A program made the position numbers and the translations under genes. The notes under the pieces are model-generated. The model had not been told where the DNA came from, did not search any database, and saw only the letters and a list, made by a program, of their open reading frames with translations. This document shows positions 42,366 through 51,726 of a stretch of 62,000 nucleotides of DNA, piece after piece (position 1 is the first letter of the stretch; each line of letters starts with the position of its first letter). The stretch comes from Mesostigma viride (Eukaryota > Streptophyta > Mesostigmatophyceae > Mesostigmatales > Mesostigmataceae), in assembly GCA_009746045.1 (NCBI GenBank), contig RPFO01000312.1, positions 2,041,279-2,103,278 on the forward strand, in the 5' to 3' direction.

Positions 42366-43094
42366 TCAGGCCCTCCAGGCCTTGAGGATTTTAAGGAACT
42401 CCGTGTGGATGTCCCTTTTCCATACAGCAGGCACCCTAACATAGAAAGGCGTCTTGCCCTCCCACTTTTCCTGTGCCACATCTGCATCACCCTCCAGAAA
42501 TGCCCTCTTGAAGTCTACCACCACTGAGCCATAGTCCAAGCCCTTGTTGAGAAGGCCTAGAAATACACACAGCAGCAGCCTCCAAGTATCATGCAACATG
42601 CCAGGGGTATACAACTCCTCAGCAGTGCACTCACCAGTACCCTTGAACTCATTCAGCACTGGCCTGACATGTGGTACCTTGACCCCGTCCACCTCCTTCA
42701 TCTTGATGACAAACTTGAGCTTGAGTAGACGTCGTGCAGGAGGCAGGTCATTGACAGGTTCCACGCATTTCTTGGAGATCCAGTCCTCCCCAGATTTAAT
42801 CAAACCCAGTGTGACCTGGGGACACATAATGGGAGAGGACATGAGCTTCACCAGGCCTTGGTAGTTGATAGGGCTGTGTCCAGCAAGTGAGTGAGGACCA
42901 ATGCCCAAACTGCTTGGATGACTAGCAGCTGGCAATATGAGGTCATCAACCAAGGGCTCCTGCCCCTGGCACACTTGCACACGCTTAACCGACCTGGTTA
43001 CTGCACGTGATAGGTGAGTGGTCCTGAAATTAATCAGTGGGACCTGACCAGCCCCTTCCTTAGTCAGGAGAGAGGACGTGATCACTACCCCATC
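42366..43094 (-). pseudogene. Element 3 RT N-terminal half (after element 4 insertion)
   Basis: Begins immediately at the edge of element 4 with DGVVITSSLLTKEG, which matches the end of the protease-like domain (PGVTLSADELALEG in element 4). It continues to KLKFVIKMKEVDGVKVPHVR, LYTPGMLHDTW and VVVDFKRAFLEGD with the first RT Asp. The frame ends at a stop after ILKAWRA. The ORF called from 43133 starts inside element 4's LTR, so I give 43094 as the real limit. Confidence 0.9.
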
Positions 43095-43715
43095 AGTTAG
43101 CATATTGGTGATGCAATATGCTAAGCATATCATACTTGAAGTGGCCTTTCCAACGCCGTGCTAAACGCCTCATTTGGACAAGGAACTTGAGAGTTATCAA
43201 GTCCCGAAGTAATGCCGCCGGACGCTACAGCAGTACCAGGACTAAGGACACGTGAGGGACAGGGCACGTGGCAGTGTTGGGTGAACCATCACACGTTACG
43301 TGTCACAGGACCGACTGTCACTAGGAGGTACTGTGGTCAATATTGGTTGATGGTACCAAGAATGTCACAGGACTTCAGGACTGGCAGTCCTGCAGGCCTG
43401 GGATGGATGGGTACTTGTCATGACGGATAAATCCAGAGCGTTACTGTCATTCATGGAAGGACAGACGTCCTGGATTGATGCAACCAAGGAAATTGACAGT
43501 GGCGGACCTGCCAAGGCGTGCAAGGCCTGGCAGCAATGGTGAGACCTAGAAAGGCTCGGACACAGCAGTGGCCAAGCGTCTTTTCCCAACACCGTCCGTG
43601 GGTGCTGCCGCCTCAGGCTAGTGACCACAGGGTAGTGAGGCAACTGTGGTAAAGGTTAAAAGCCGCTGGTTGAAACCATGGCTCCATTCATCACATCTTG
43701 GGAAGACCAGAAACT
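43095..43715 (+). repeat. Element 4 5' LTR (single)
   Basis: 621 bp. The family link to element 3 is shown by CTTTCCAACGSC ... CGCCTCATTTGG ... AAGGAAC near 43145-43185 and by similar length and ends. The next internal bases are CACTGATCCGCG, with no TGG primer site. Confidence 0.85.
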
Positions 43716-43762
43716 CACTGATCCGCGTTCATCTAAATCGTATTACAGTCTGGTCGACGGAT

Positions 43763-44725
43763 ATGTCGAATTCGGACTCTGAAGCTAGGACAAACACCTT
43801 TGCGCGTGCAGCAACGGTAGCGGCGTCCAGTCCAGTACCCGCAGGAGGGCACGAGGACTCGGAGGAAGTGCGCCGAATATTAGAGCGGTGTCGGCGCCGG
43901 GCGAGTACGTCCGAGGAGCGCCGAGCAGCTGCTGAGATTTCGCGAGGACCTCGCGGAAATCATCAGAAGGCTGCCAGCGTCTTGGCGGGCTGGCCACACA
44001 AACGCATTCGCGTTTGAGCAGGTGGTCACTCTGCTTTTGCAGATAATTGCCATAAGCCTCGGGGGTGCCCGAGAGATAAACGACCTTGTCGCCAATCTCC
44101 GCCTTGGGGACGACTACACCGGCGTGCCAAACGTGGTGCAGGTCGCCCGGGACAGGCGGGAGGCCATCGTTCGTGGCAGTACGCAGGCGTTGGTGGCAGA
44201 GTGCCAGAATCTGGCGCACTCTGTCTTAGAGTTGACCAGAGGCGCTGCTGATCGTGTCTTCATTACTCTTAATCCCTTCTCCATCTACACTAGTCGGGAT
44301 ACTCCACATTCTCGCCGAGAGTTAAACCAGCTAAGTTTGACTGTCGACGTGGTTGGCGGTCGAGAGGTCTCAGCCGACGACGCCTTCTACGACTTCGTAG
44401 ATCAGCCAGCAGGGGCGGTAGTACAGCCGGCCCAGAGGCGTCACGAGGGCGACGGCTCTCAGGAGGGCCGTGAGCAGGCGCAGCGGGACGAGCTTAATCG
44501 CTACCACATTGACGACAACGTTGGTTTAGGTGAGGCCATTTGCTGAGGTGGGGGCGTTCTCGCTGGATACGTGATTACGCGTATGGTTTGAGGCTTCCGG
44601 TGGTTATTAGGCCTGTGCCTACTCACGACGACCAGGGGCAGCCATTGAATCCGGTGGAGGGACCGTTCCACGAGCCAGCACCTGCACCGGTTGCAGGAGA
44701 AGCTTCGTCTGAAAACGAGGCTTGA
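43763..44725 (+). pseudogene. Element 4 orf0 (extra ORF before gag)
   Basis: ATG at 43763 starts MSNSDSEART. Element 3 has MPNSEEFRI at the equivalent place. The first frame gives VRRILERCRRRASTSEERR. A second frame gives EDLAEIIRRLPASWRAG, then LLLQIIAISLGGAREINDL and VFITLNPFSIYTSRDTPH. A third gives DYAYGLRLPVVIRPVPTH and ends at 44725. Two frame breaks (about 43940 and 44540) split it. Over about 320 residues I see helical, Arg/Glu-rich sequence and no enzyme motif. Its presence in both copies, upstream of gag, suggests a real lineage-specific protein, perhaps a separate matrix-like protein. Function unknown. Confidence 0.6.
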
Positions 44726-44793
44726 GGGGGTGGAGGATAGGTGGAGAGTTTGCTGTTTTCTTGTTGCAAAGTTGGTCGCAGCCATTGTATATA

Positions 44794-46116
44794 ATGCCTA
44801 GGAGGGCAAGCCGGGGTGCGGCGACATTCGAGGAGCAACGGGAGCGAACGGCAGAGGAGGACATCGCCAGAGAGGAAGGGGAGGCGATGGAGGAGAGGGG
44901 CGTGGAGGCGCCAGCTGGGCAACCTATCCCAGAGATGGACCCCAGAGCCGGGAGAACACACAAGCGGTGGCGTGATGGGCAAGCTGAGGCGGAGAAAGTC
45001 AAGCGTGCCAGGCGACCTACGGATGCAGTGGTGCTCACAACGCCTGGTGAGGAGGACGCCATCGTCACCCCAGGTGTGCGTGCTGCAAAGCAAGCTGCTG
45101 TTCACGATAGGGTGTCTGGTGTTGCCCGAGCGTTTGGAGGCTAGGATTGACCCTCCCCAGGCACCACCAGTGCGTGTGGGGAGTGTGTTGCCTGGCACCC
45201 GTCCATTTTCTGATGCTGTGACAGTCATGAATGGGCAGAAAGCGCTCAACCCTCCCTGAAGCAAGACAACCTGGATAAATGGCTTGATGACATGAAGCTA
45301 GTTGTGGGCTCTGTCGCAGCAGGTGTGGATATTGTCAGGGTGTTTCACTCTTCCACCGCAAACAAGGGGTCGTCTGAAAGGGTCAATGACATGGCTAGGC
45401 ATGCTCTGAAAGAGGGGCACACTTGGCTGCAGTTCCTGGATGACATCAAGGAGGAGTTTTCTGACAGGGTTCACAATCTCACCATGGAAAAGAAGAGAGA
45501 ATTTGATGAGTTTGAGATCAAGGGTGAGGTGGCTGCTGAGCTGGCCAGGTTTGAGTTGATCGTGGAGGCAGGCAAGAAGCAGGGCTTCAGTGTGACAGTC
45601 AGGGCAGCAGCAGACCACTTCTTTGATAAGATGGGCTTGTCAGAGGAAGGTAGGGCTACTGCTAGGCAGCTCTGTGATCTCACTGATGGCACCTGGGGGG
45701 CTCTGAAGCGTGTGATACTAAACTTCAGGACCCGGGTCCCTACCTGCAAGGGTATCAGTTCTCAGGGAGGGTCAGCGTCTCAGGCTAGCCAGGGCAAGAA
45801 CCGTACCCCATCTGGGACACGGTATGGTAGCAGGAGAAGGAAGCAGGCCCAGAAGGAGCAGAACCAGGGTGGTGGAGGAGGTCAGCAGGGGAACCAGAAT
45901 CAGGGGAACCAGTCTGGCAACCGTAACAGCCATCAGCAGGGTAAGGGTGGTGGCCAGGGGCAGAATAACAATCAGGCCTCAGGCAACCAGAACAAGCAGG
46001 ACAGCAAGGCCCCAGGGGGAGGGTCTGGCAAGAGCAAGTGTTTTGCTTGTGGCAAGGAAGGTCACTGGAAGAGGGATTGCCCAAACAAGAAGAAGGGGCA
46101 GTCTGATCAGAAGTGA
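44794..46116 (+). CDS. Element 4 Gag with zinc knuckle
   Basis: ATG at 44794 (MPRRASRGAATFEEQ), just after TATATA. The first about 115 residues are acidic or basic and low complexity. Two frame changes (near 45130 and 45255) lead into the long frame 45292-46116: a helical capsid-like region (WLDDMKLVVGSVAAG, LQFLDDIKEEFSDRV, FELIVEAGKKQGFSV), a Gln/Asn/Gly-rich linker, and the zinc knuckle CFACGKEGHWKRDC (CX2CX4HX4C) 11 residues before TGA (46114-46116). Pol follows in the same frame without another stop. The frame changes make the N-terminal part doubtful in this copy. Element 3 has the intact counterpart. Confidence 0.75.
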
Positions 46117-46125
46117 CTAGTGAAG
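46108..46125 (+). promoter_or_regulatory. Candidate stop-codon readthrough site, element 4
   Basis: CAG AAG TGA CTA GTG: a single UGA separates gag and pol in one continuous frame. UGA followed by CUA is a well-known leaky context (alphaviruses and several animal readthrough genes). Element 3 has TGA CTG at the same place. Confidence 0.65.
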
Positions 46126-49100
46126 CAGTCCCGTGTACATAGTGAGACACCCTGTGGGGACACAGCTTCACATGTAAATAAATCTGGGCAGGGTGCCACC
46201 TCTGATCAGCACCAGGGGTGTACTGATGTTCTCATTCCACAAGATTGCATGCATGCTGCAGCACAACAATCCCCTCAACTGTCAACAGGTGGAGGGTCCC
46301 CAGACAGGGTTGGCTCTGGGAGCCTAGATGCTCTGCTGGGAGGGTCTGCTGGGTCCTCTGGATCCAAGATGCAGAAGGTGGATGTTGCGTCCTCACACGC
46401 AGGGCCCGTCCAGGCGTCTTCCCAGGTGCGTAATCTGGCTAGGCAACTGAGCTACACGGATGCTGGACGCAGGCTGCACAATATCTTTGGTCACACAGCC
46501 ATGGCTGAGATGTTTGGTTGGAAGATTGGAGATGAGCCACTGAGGGAAGCATGCAGGGCTGCAGCTGAGCAATGTACTTGTAAGGAGAATGCTGCCAAGA
46601 AGCCAAGGTCCCATGCTAGGGAGCCTGCCAGGGAGAAGGGGGACATCCAGGTAGACGTCCAGCATATCAGGGGCTTATACATTTTGGTGGCAGTGGACAG
46701 ATTTAGCAGGTACAGGCTGCTCCAGATTCTGCCAGATATGAAGGGGAATACCCTGCTGCTGGGCTTGCAGACTCTCTTACCAGGCTTTGGGGTGTACAAG
46801 ACAGTACAGGCTGATATTCAGTTTGAGTGCCTACTGTCACAGCAGGAGCAACTGCCATGCAAGCTGCTGGTCACGCCCAGGGAGAGCCATGGACAGCAAG
46901 GTGCTGTGGAGAGATCCATCAGGGAGGTCAAGACCGTAGTGCTGGCAGAACCTAAGGTGCCACTGGTAGCATCTGCTTTGGAGAGGGCAGTGTGGACCAG
47001 GCAGGTGGAAGAACAGTTGAACCTCAGAATAAACTACTATTATGACGGGGTGGCTGTCAATCCTGTAGCACTGCAGTTTGGAATGCTAGCCCAGGAAGTG
47101 GTCCAGGCTTGCTTGAGGAAAGCAGACAGGGTGTTTGCTCAGTTGAGACGCAAGGATAGGGGCTGGAATGTGCTGAGGCCTCAGGTGGGGCTGAAGGTCA
47201 GAATGTGGAAGGAGCCATCAATGCAGGGCAAGAGGGGCAAGTGGCAGAACGGGGTGGTGACCTGTGTGGAAGATGCCAATCGTTCCTGCCTTGTGGCCTT
47301 GGAGAGTAATCCCAGGCATGTTTACAGGTTGAGCTGGGCCAACGTCAAGGAACGCAAGCCACATGCAATCTGGCCTGCAGACGGGCCTGGACCCCAGTGT
47401 TGGCTGGAGGGCCAGGTTAAGGACCAGGTAGTTGATGTGCCTGTCACTGACGTGGGAGGTGGCTATCCCTCTGATGATGATGAGGTGCAGGAGGCAACTG
47501 CATCACCTGTGGTGGAGCCAACGGGGGCTGGGCCTGCACCAGGGTCCAAGAGGCCACTCATGGCAGACATTGTCCGGTCGCTCATGTTCAACAAGCACAA
47601 GGATCCCAAGGTATCTAAGTTGACTGAATGGGGTTCTTGCTGGGCTGCTACCCTAGAAGTGGATACTAACTCAGAGGTGTCTATCATCAGGGTGGAGGAT
47701 GCTCAGGGCCTGAAGGTGAATAAGGCTGGCTGCAGGGCAGTGAGTGACTTTACGGGCACTGTAACAATGAAGATCCTAGGGGAAGTGACTGTGCCTATCC
47801 TGGGTGTCCCCACTGCGTTCTGTGTGGTGGAAGGGTACCAGGGGCCTGCCATTTTGGGCCAGAATTTCTTGTGCATGCCAGGAGTGACTCTGTCAGCAGA
47901 TGAGCTTGCACTAGAAGGTCATGGCAGTTTGCCCCTCCAGAGATATCACTACTCCAAGGGTCTAGCTGTGGCAGTCAAGGCTGTGAAGGGGCAGCAGAGT
48001 GTGGGGCCTGAAGGCAAGGAGCCCATTGCTGAGGACTTGTTGATCATCCCAACCACCCTAGATCCACGGGACTTGGGGGTGCACAAGTACCAGATTGCTG
48101 GTCACAGTCCTATTTCCTGGCACCAGTTGGTAGAGTTGATGCAAAGCCCCAAGATGGCTAAGGCATGGATTCTAGGGTTTGTCTCCAGTGGGCATGACTG
48201 GATAGTGTCTAACTGTGCTGAGCCTGTGGATGAGTTGCCCAGGGAGCATCAGTTGCTAAGGCTCTTGTTTGTGCTCAAGCTGAAGGAGATAGACGGGGTG
48301 CAGGTGCCACATGTGAGGCCAGTTGTGACTGAGTACCATGGCACGGGGGAGCTGACAGATGAGGAGTTGTATACGCCTGGGATGCTGCATGATACCTGGA
48401 GGATTGTTCTGTGTATATATCTGTCTTTCCTGGTCAAGGGCATTGCGTACAGCTCTGTGCTGATTGATTTCAAGAGGGCTTTTCTCAAGGGTGATGTGGA
48501 GCAGGCCAAGGAGACGTGGCGTGATATCCCTCCCTTCTTTGTAACAGTGCCCAAGGTGTGGAGAGCAGAGATCAAGTCAAAATATCTCAGAATACTCAAG
48601 GGTTTGGAGGGTCTCAGGTCCAGCCCTATCATCTGGAGAAAGAGCCTGGAAAAGTTTCTGAAAACTCACTGTGGCTTTACTGTGTCTCCAGTTGATCCTT
48701 GCTTGTTCCAGAGTACTCATGAAGGGTTGCCTGTGTTTGCATCTCTGCATGGAGATGACCTGCACCTTTTAGGGCCTCCTGAGTGGGTGGATTCAGTACT
48801 GTCCAAGATCCAGAAGAGGTTTGAGTTAGGAAAGGTCCAGCACATGAAGCAGGATGAGCCCATGGTGTTTTGTGGAATGCAGGCCACGCTGATCAAGAGG
48901 GCAGGTACTTGGTTTATCAAGATGGAGGGTGGCAACAACTATCCTCAGCAGATCATTGATGCCCTCCAGCAGCCCATTACCCAGGCCAGGTGTGCCACAA
49001 TCAGGGGAATGTTGGCTTGGCTAGCTAGCATTTGTGCCCCAGATTTGTTGGTGCTGAGTAGGCTCACAGATGCTCAGCTGGTTGAGGTAGGGGCAGAGCA

Positions 49101-49656
49101 GGTGGTTGAGTCTGTCAGGAGCTCACCTCCACTCATACTGGCAGCTGTGGACTTGTACAAACCACTCAACATGGTGCTTTTTGTGGACAGTTCCATGGAC
49201 AGCAGGAAGGTGACGGATGTCAGGGGTAGGGCAGCAGCACTCATTACACTACAACAGGAGCACACTTCTCTGGTCAGCTGGTACAGTAGGTTACAGAACA
49301 GGGTGACGCCCAGCAGTGACATTGCTGAGTGCAGGGCAATATGTGAGGGGCTACACACTGCTCTTTACCTCAGGGAGTTATTCTACCAGCTCTGTCAGGT
49401 AGCTTCCTGTAGCTTGCAGCTGCACACACTGGTCAAGACAGACAGCATGGGCATGGTGCAGTTTGTGCACAGACAGCTCGCCAGGAGCAGGGATCTGGAT
49501 TATTTGTTGCTGAAAGAGATGTCTTACCTTGCTCATCTTGAACATGTGCCTGGTGTTGACAACCCAGCAGACGCCCTCACCAAGCTGGAGAGCAAGGCTG
49601 AGCTACAATACCCTGTGCTCAAAGGGCTCATGGACCCCTTTTCTGGTGGGACTTGA
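46117..49656 (+). CDS. Element 4 Pol: integrase, protease-like, RT, RNase H
   Basis: An intact 1178-codon frame directly after the gag TGA (residue 1 at 46120). Integrase: HHCC-like H120, H125, C145, C152/C154; D179 in QVDVQHIRG, D232 in VQADIQFE, E264 in GAVERSI, with 31 residues between D232 and E264. An SH3-like domain follows (about 350-410, KVRMWKEP ... VYRLSWANVK). A retropepsin-like domain lies at about 507-590: LEVDTNSEVSII (D515-T-N), KILGEVTVPILG, and AILGQNFL. RT: HVRPVVTEYHGTGEL, D783 in LIDFKRAFLKGD, HGDD at 877-880. RNase H: FVDSSMDSRK, AECRAICEG, KTDSMGM, DNPADALTK. The order IN-PR-RT-RH is confirmed in one unbroken frame, so it is not an assembly join. No own ATG fits well. 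Readthrough of UGA is the simplest expression route. Confidence 0.95.
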   Translation, partial: LVKQSRVHSETPCGDTASHVNKSGQGATSDQHQGCTDVLIPQDCMHAAAQQSPQLSTGGGSPDRVGSGSLDALLGGSAGSSGSKMQKVDVASSHAGPVQASSQVRNLARQLSYTDAGRRLHNIFGHTAMAEMFGWKIGDEPLREACRAAAEQCTCKENAAKKPRSHAREPAREKGDIQVDVQHIRGLYILVAVDRFSRYRLLQILPDMKGNTLLLGLQTLLPGFGVYKTVQADIQFECLLSQQEQLPCKLLVTPRESHGQQGAVERSIREVKTVVLAEPKVPLVASALERAVWTRQVEEQLNLRINYYYDGVAVNPVALQFGMLAQEVVQACLRKADRVFAQLRRKDRGWNVLRPQVGLKVRMWKEPSMQGKRGKWQNGVVTCVEDANRSCLVALESNPRHVYRLSWANVKERKPHAIWPADGPGPQCWLEGQVKDQVVDVPVTDVGGGYPSDDDEVQEATASPVVEPTGAGPAPGSKRPLMADIVRSLMFNKHKDPKVSKLTEWGSCWAATLEVDTNSEVSIIRVEDAQGLKVNKAGCRAVSDFTGTVTMKILGEVTVPILGVPTAFCVVEGYQGPAILGQNFLCMPGVTLSADELALEGHGSLPLQRYHYSKGLAVAVKAVKGQQSVGPEGKEPIAEDLLIIPTTLDPRDLGVHKYQIAGHSPISWHQLVELMQSPKMAKAWILGFVSSGHDWIVSNCAEPVDELPREHQLLRLLFVLKLKEIDGVQVPHVRPVVTEYHGTGELTDEELYTPGMLHDTWRIVLCIYLSFLVKGIAYSSVLIDFKRAFLKGDVEQAKETWRDIPPFFVTVPKVWRAEIKSKYLRILKGLEGLRSSPIIWRKSLEKFLKTHCGFTVSPVDPCLFQSTHEGLPVFASLHGDDLHLLGPPEWVDSVLSKIQKRFELGKVQHMKQDEPMVFCGMQATLIKRAGTWFIKMEGGNNYPQQIIDALQQPITQARCATIRGMLAWLASICAPDLLVLSRLTDAQLVEVGAEQVVESVRSSPPLILAAVDLYKPLNMVLFVDSSMDSRKVTDVRGRAAALITLQQEHTSLVSWYSRLQNRVTPSSDIAECRAICEGLHTALYLRELFYQLCQVASCSLQLHTLVKTDSMGMVQFVHRQLARSRDLDYLLLKEMSYLAHLEHVPGVDNPADALTKLESKAELQYPVLKGLMDPFSGGT

Positions 49657-49864
49657 AGTCCAGCCTTTGCCAGTTGGTGGCTGACCAGTGCTGTTGTCCC
49701 CAGGGGGGAGGGCAACAGGTAGCCTACCTGTCACCAAGCAGGTAGAAGGCTCAACAGGAGCAAGCTCTTCCTGTAAAGGATTAGCACAGTGGGATGCCTT
49801 TGGCCTCGGGCAGTTAGGCCATGACAGGGCAGGCCATGTTGAGAGTTCTTCCATGTTATATATA
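49657..49864 (+). other. Element 4 truncated 3' flank
   Basis: About 208 bp after the pol stop. It contains a purine run AGGGGGGAGGG near 49702-49712 that could be a polypurine tract, but no LTR follows. It ends TTATATATA at the host junction. Confidence 0.55.
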
Positions 49865-51714
49865 CATCACATATAAATCCGATATAGAGCAGGTCCTTGA
49901 TAGCCCTCCAAGACACAAAAAGCAGTGTCCTGTCCAAGGATAGGAATGAATACCTCACCCAGTACCTTCACGTGTACCCCGCCACTGAAGTCAGACACAA
50001 ACTGATAGCTAGGTTCAGACATGCTGTACCCTGCTGCAGCCCTGGTCCCAATAATGGAAACCTGAGAATTAGTGTCTACCTCTAAGGCAGTGTCCAGCCC
50101 CAGATTGCCATGCCACCTGAGCTTGGCTACCTTGGGCTGCTTCTTGGCCCTTTGTAGAGCCCCAATTAATCCAGCCAAACTTGTCCCCCTGGGCTTGGTT
50201 AGTGCCTTGGGCTTGACAGTTGACTCCCCAGCTGTTGACCTTGCAGCCTGTTCAACAAGTACCTCTGCAACCTGGCCAGGGCTGACAGATTCCCCTGCAA
50301 CAGATGTGGTCGTTGCGTCAGTGATGTCACCTGGGACCTGAAAATCCTGCAGATCCTGTGAGCCTTGTGCCTGACTGCCCTCATTCATCAGGTTAGGCTT
50401 GACATATGACCAACTCAGCCGGTGTACATGCTTTGGTTCGTCCTCCATGCTGACCAAGCATGCGTGGCTAGCTTCATCAACCTGGGTAACCACCCCAGGA
50501 CTCCAGCTACCACGTTTGCCATAAAGGCTAGGTTCCTTCCAAGCTAGGACCTTCTGACCCACTTGTGGCTCCAGCATCTTCCAACCCCGGTCCTTCTCCC
50601 TCAGCTTGGCAAAGGTGACATGTGCAGCATGTTTCCAGCCCTCCAGCACATGTGGTGGGCACAGGCCATGATATAGACCCATTGGGCTGACAGCAACTCC
50701 ATCATAGTAGAAGTTAACCCTGCTGTTCAGCTGCTGCTCCACGTTCCTCAGCCATGCACTCCTGACAAGTGCAGGTGCAGACAAGGGTACCCAGTCTTCA
50801 GAGATGATCAATTTCTTGACCTCCTGGATTGCCCTCTCGATAGCACCCTGCTGCCCATGAGCCTCCCTAGGTGTAACCAGCAACTCAGGAAGGGTAGGAT
50901 CACCCTTGAGATGCTGAAACTGCATGTCCACCTGGATCCTTGTGGTAGGAAACTTGGCTCTTACATTCTGCAGGGCAGCCAGCAAGTACCTGTTCTTCAT
51001 AGAAGGTAAATGCTCTAGCACCTTGTATTTCGTGTACCTGTCCACGCACACCAACAGTTGCATGCCCCTGATGTGTTGGATATCACACTGCAGATCACCA
51101 ATGCTCTGAGGTAGAGCTTTGGCATGTGATTTCCTGGGCTTGTTGGAGGACAACTGGCACTTACACCGTGAGGCAGCTTGCTGACACGCCTTAAGAAGGG
51201 GTGCCCTGCCCATACGGAAGGCAAAGTTGTTTGACAGAGAAGTGGCATGCCCAAACATGTTGTGGATTCGGGCACCCAACTCCTGGTACACAGAGGAAGC
51301 AGTCCCTGGCACAGTCAGGACTGTGCTGTCAGGTTGTCCAGCATCACCATGCTGACTTCCATCCTGTTCTGACTCAGAGCCTGAGTCACCCTGCTCATGC
51401 CCAACACCTGGACCGCCAGCAGGGACCACATGCATACCACCAGAGGCCTTCACACCCCTCTGTGGTTGTACATTGGTTTCTCTCAAAATGAGAGGTCCAC
51501 CCTCGTGCCCAGCACGAGGATGCATAGGGTCAGACATACTTACAGCTGCATCAGCTGTCAAGGACGTCTTCATAGGAACCTGTACCTCTCCAGGTGACCT
51601 GGGGCCACACTGAACCTGGAGATCACCCTCTTGTTGCCCAGATATAAAATCTGCATTGGAGCACCTGGCCTCCCCCTTGGGTGAATTAAGGTGTGTAGGG
51701 GTTGCCTCAGACAG
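49865..51714 (-). pseudogene. Element 3 integrase and protease-like part of Pol
   Basis: Follows the gag TGA (51715-51717) in the same frame with no further stop; the first internal Met is at 51573. Numbered from that Met: H104, H109, C130, C137/C139; D164 in LQCDIQHIRG, D216 in IQVDMQFQ, E246 in GAIERAI (29 residues between D216 and E246), SH3-like domain about 338-392, protease-like LEVDTNSQVSII with D500-T-N, then PILGQDTAFCVLEGYQGP. The frame then runs across the junction with element 4 and stops at YRIYM. The rest of Pol is at 43094 and below. Confidence 0.92.
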
Positions 51715-51726
51715 TCACTGCTCCTT
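51709..51726 (-). promoter_or_regulatory. Candidate stop-codon readthrough site, element 3
   Basis: Sense strand GAG CAG TGA CTG TCT. I translated codon by codon from the TGA to Met at 51573 and found no other stop, so gag and pol share one frame here as in element 4. Confidence 0.65.

Larger units (their letters stand above)
43095..49864 (+). mobile_element. Element 4: AGTT/AACT-lineage element nested in element 3, 3' LTR missing
   Basis: Plus-strand element of about 6.8 kb inserted in the protease-like region of element 3. A 621-bp 5' LTR (43095-43715) begins AGTTAGCATATT and ends AAACT. It shares a block around CGCCTCATTTGG with element 3's LTR, read in sense. Internal order: orf0, gag with zinc knuckle, in-frame TGA, and a 1178-codon pol with intact IN, PR-like, RT and RNase H domains. 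Past the pol stop (49656) only about 208 bp remain, with no second LTR. CATCA (43091-43095) recurs at 49865-49869 next to host sequence, which suggests integration of a 3'-incomplete copy. Confidence 0.88.
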
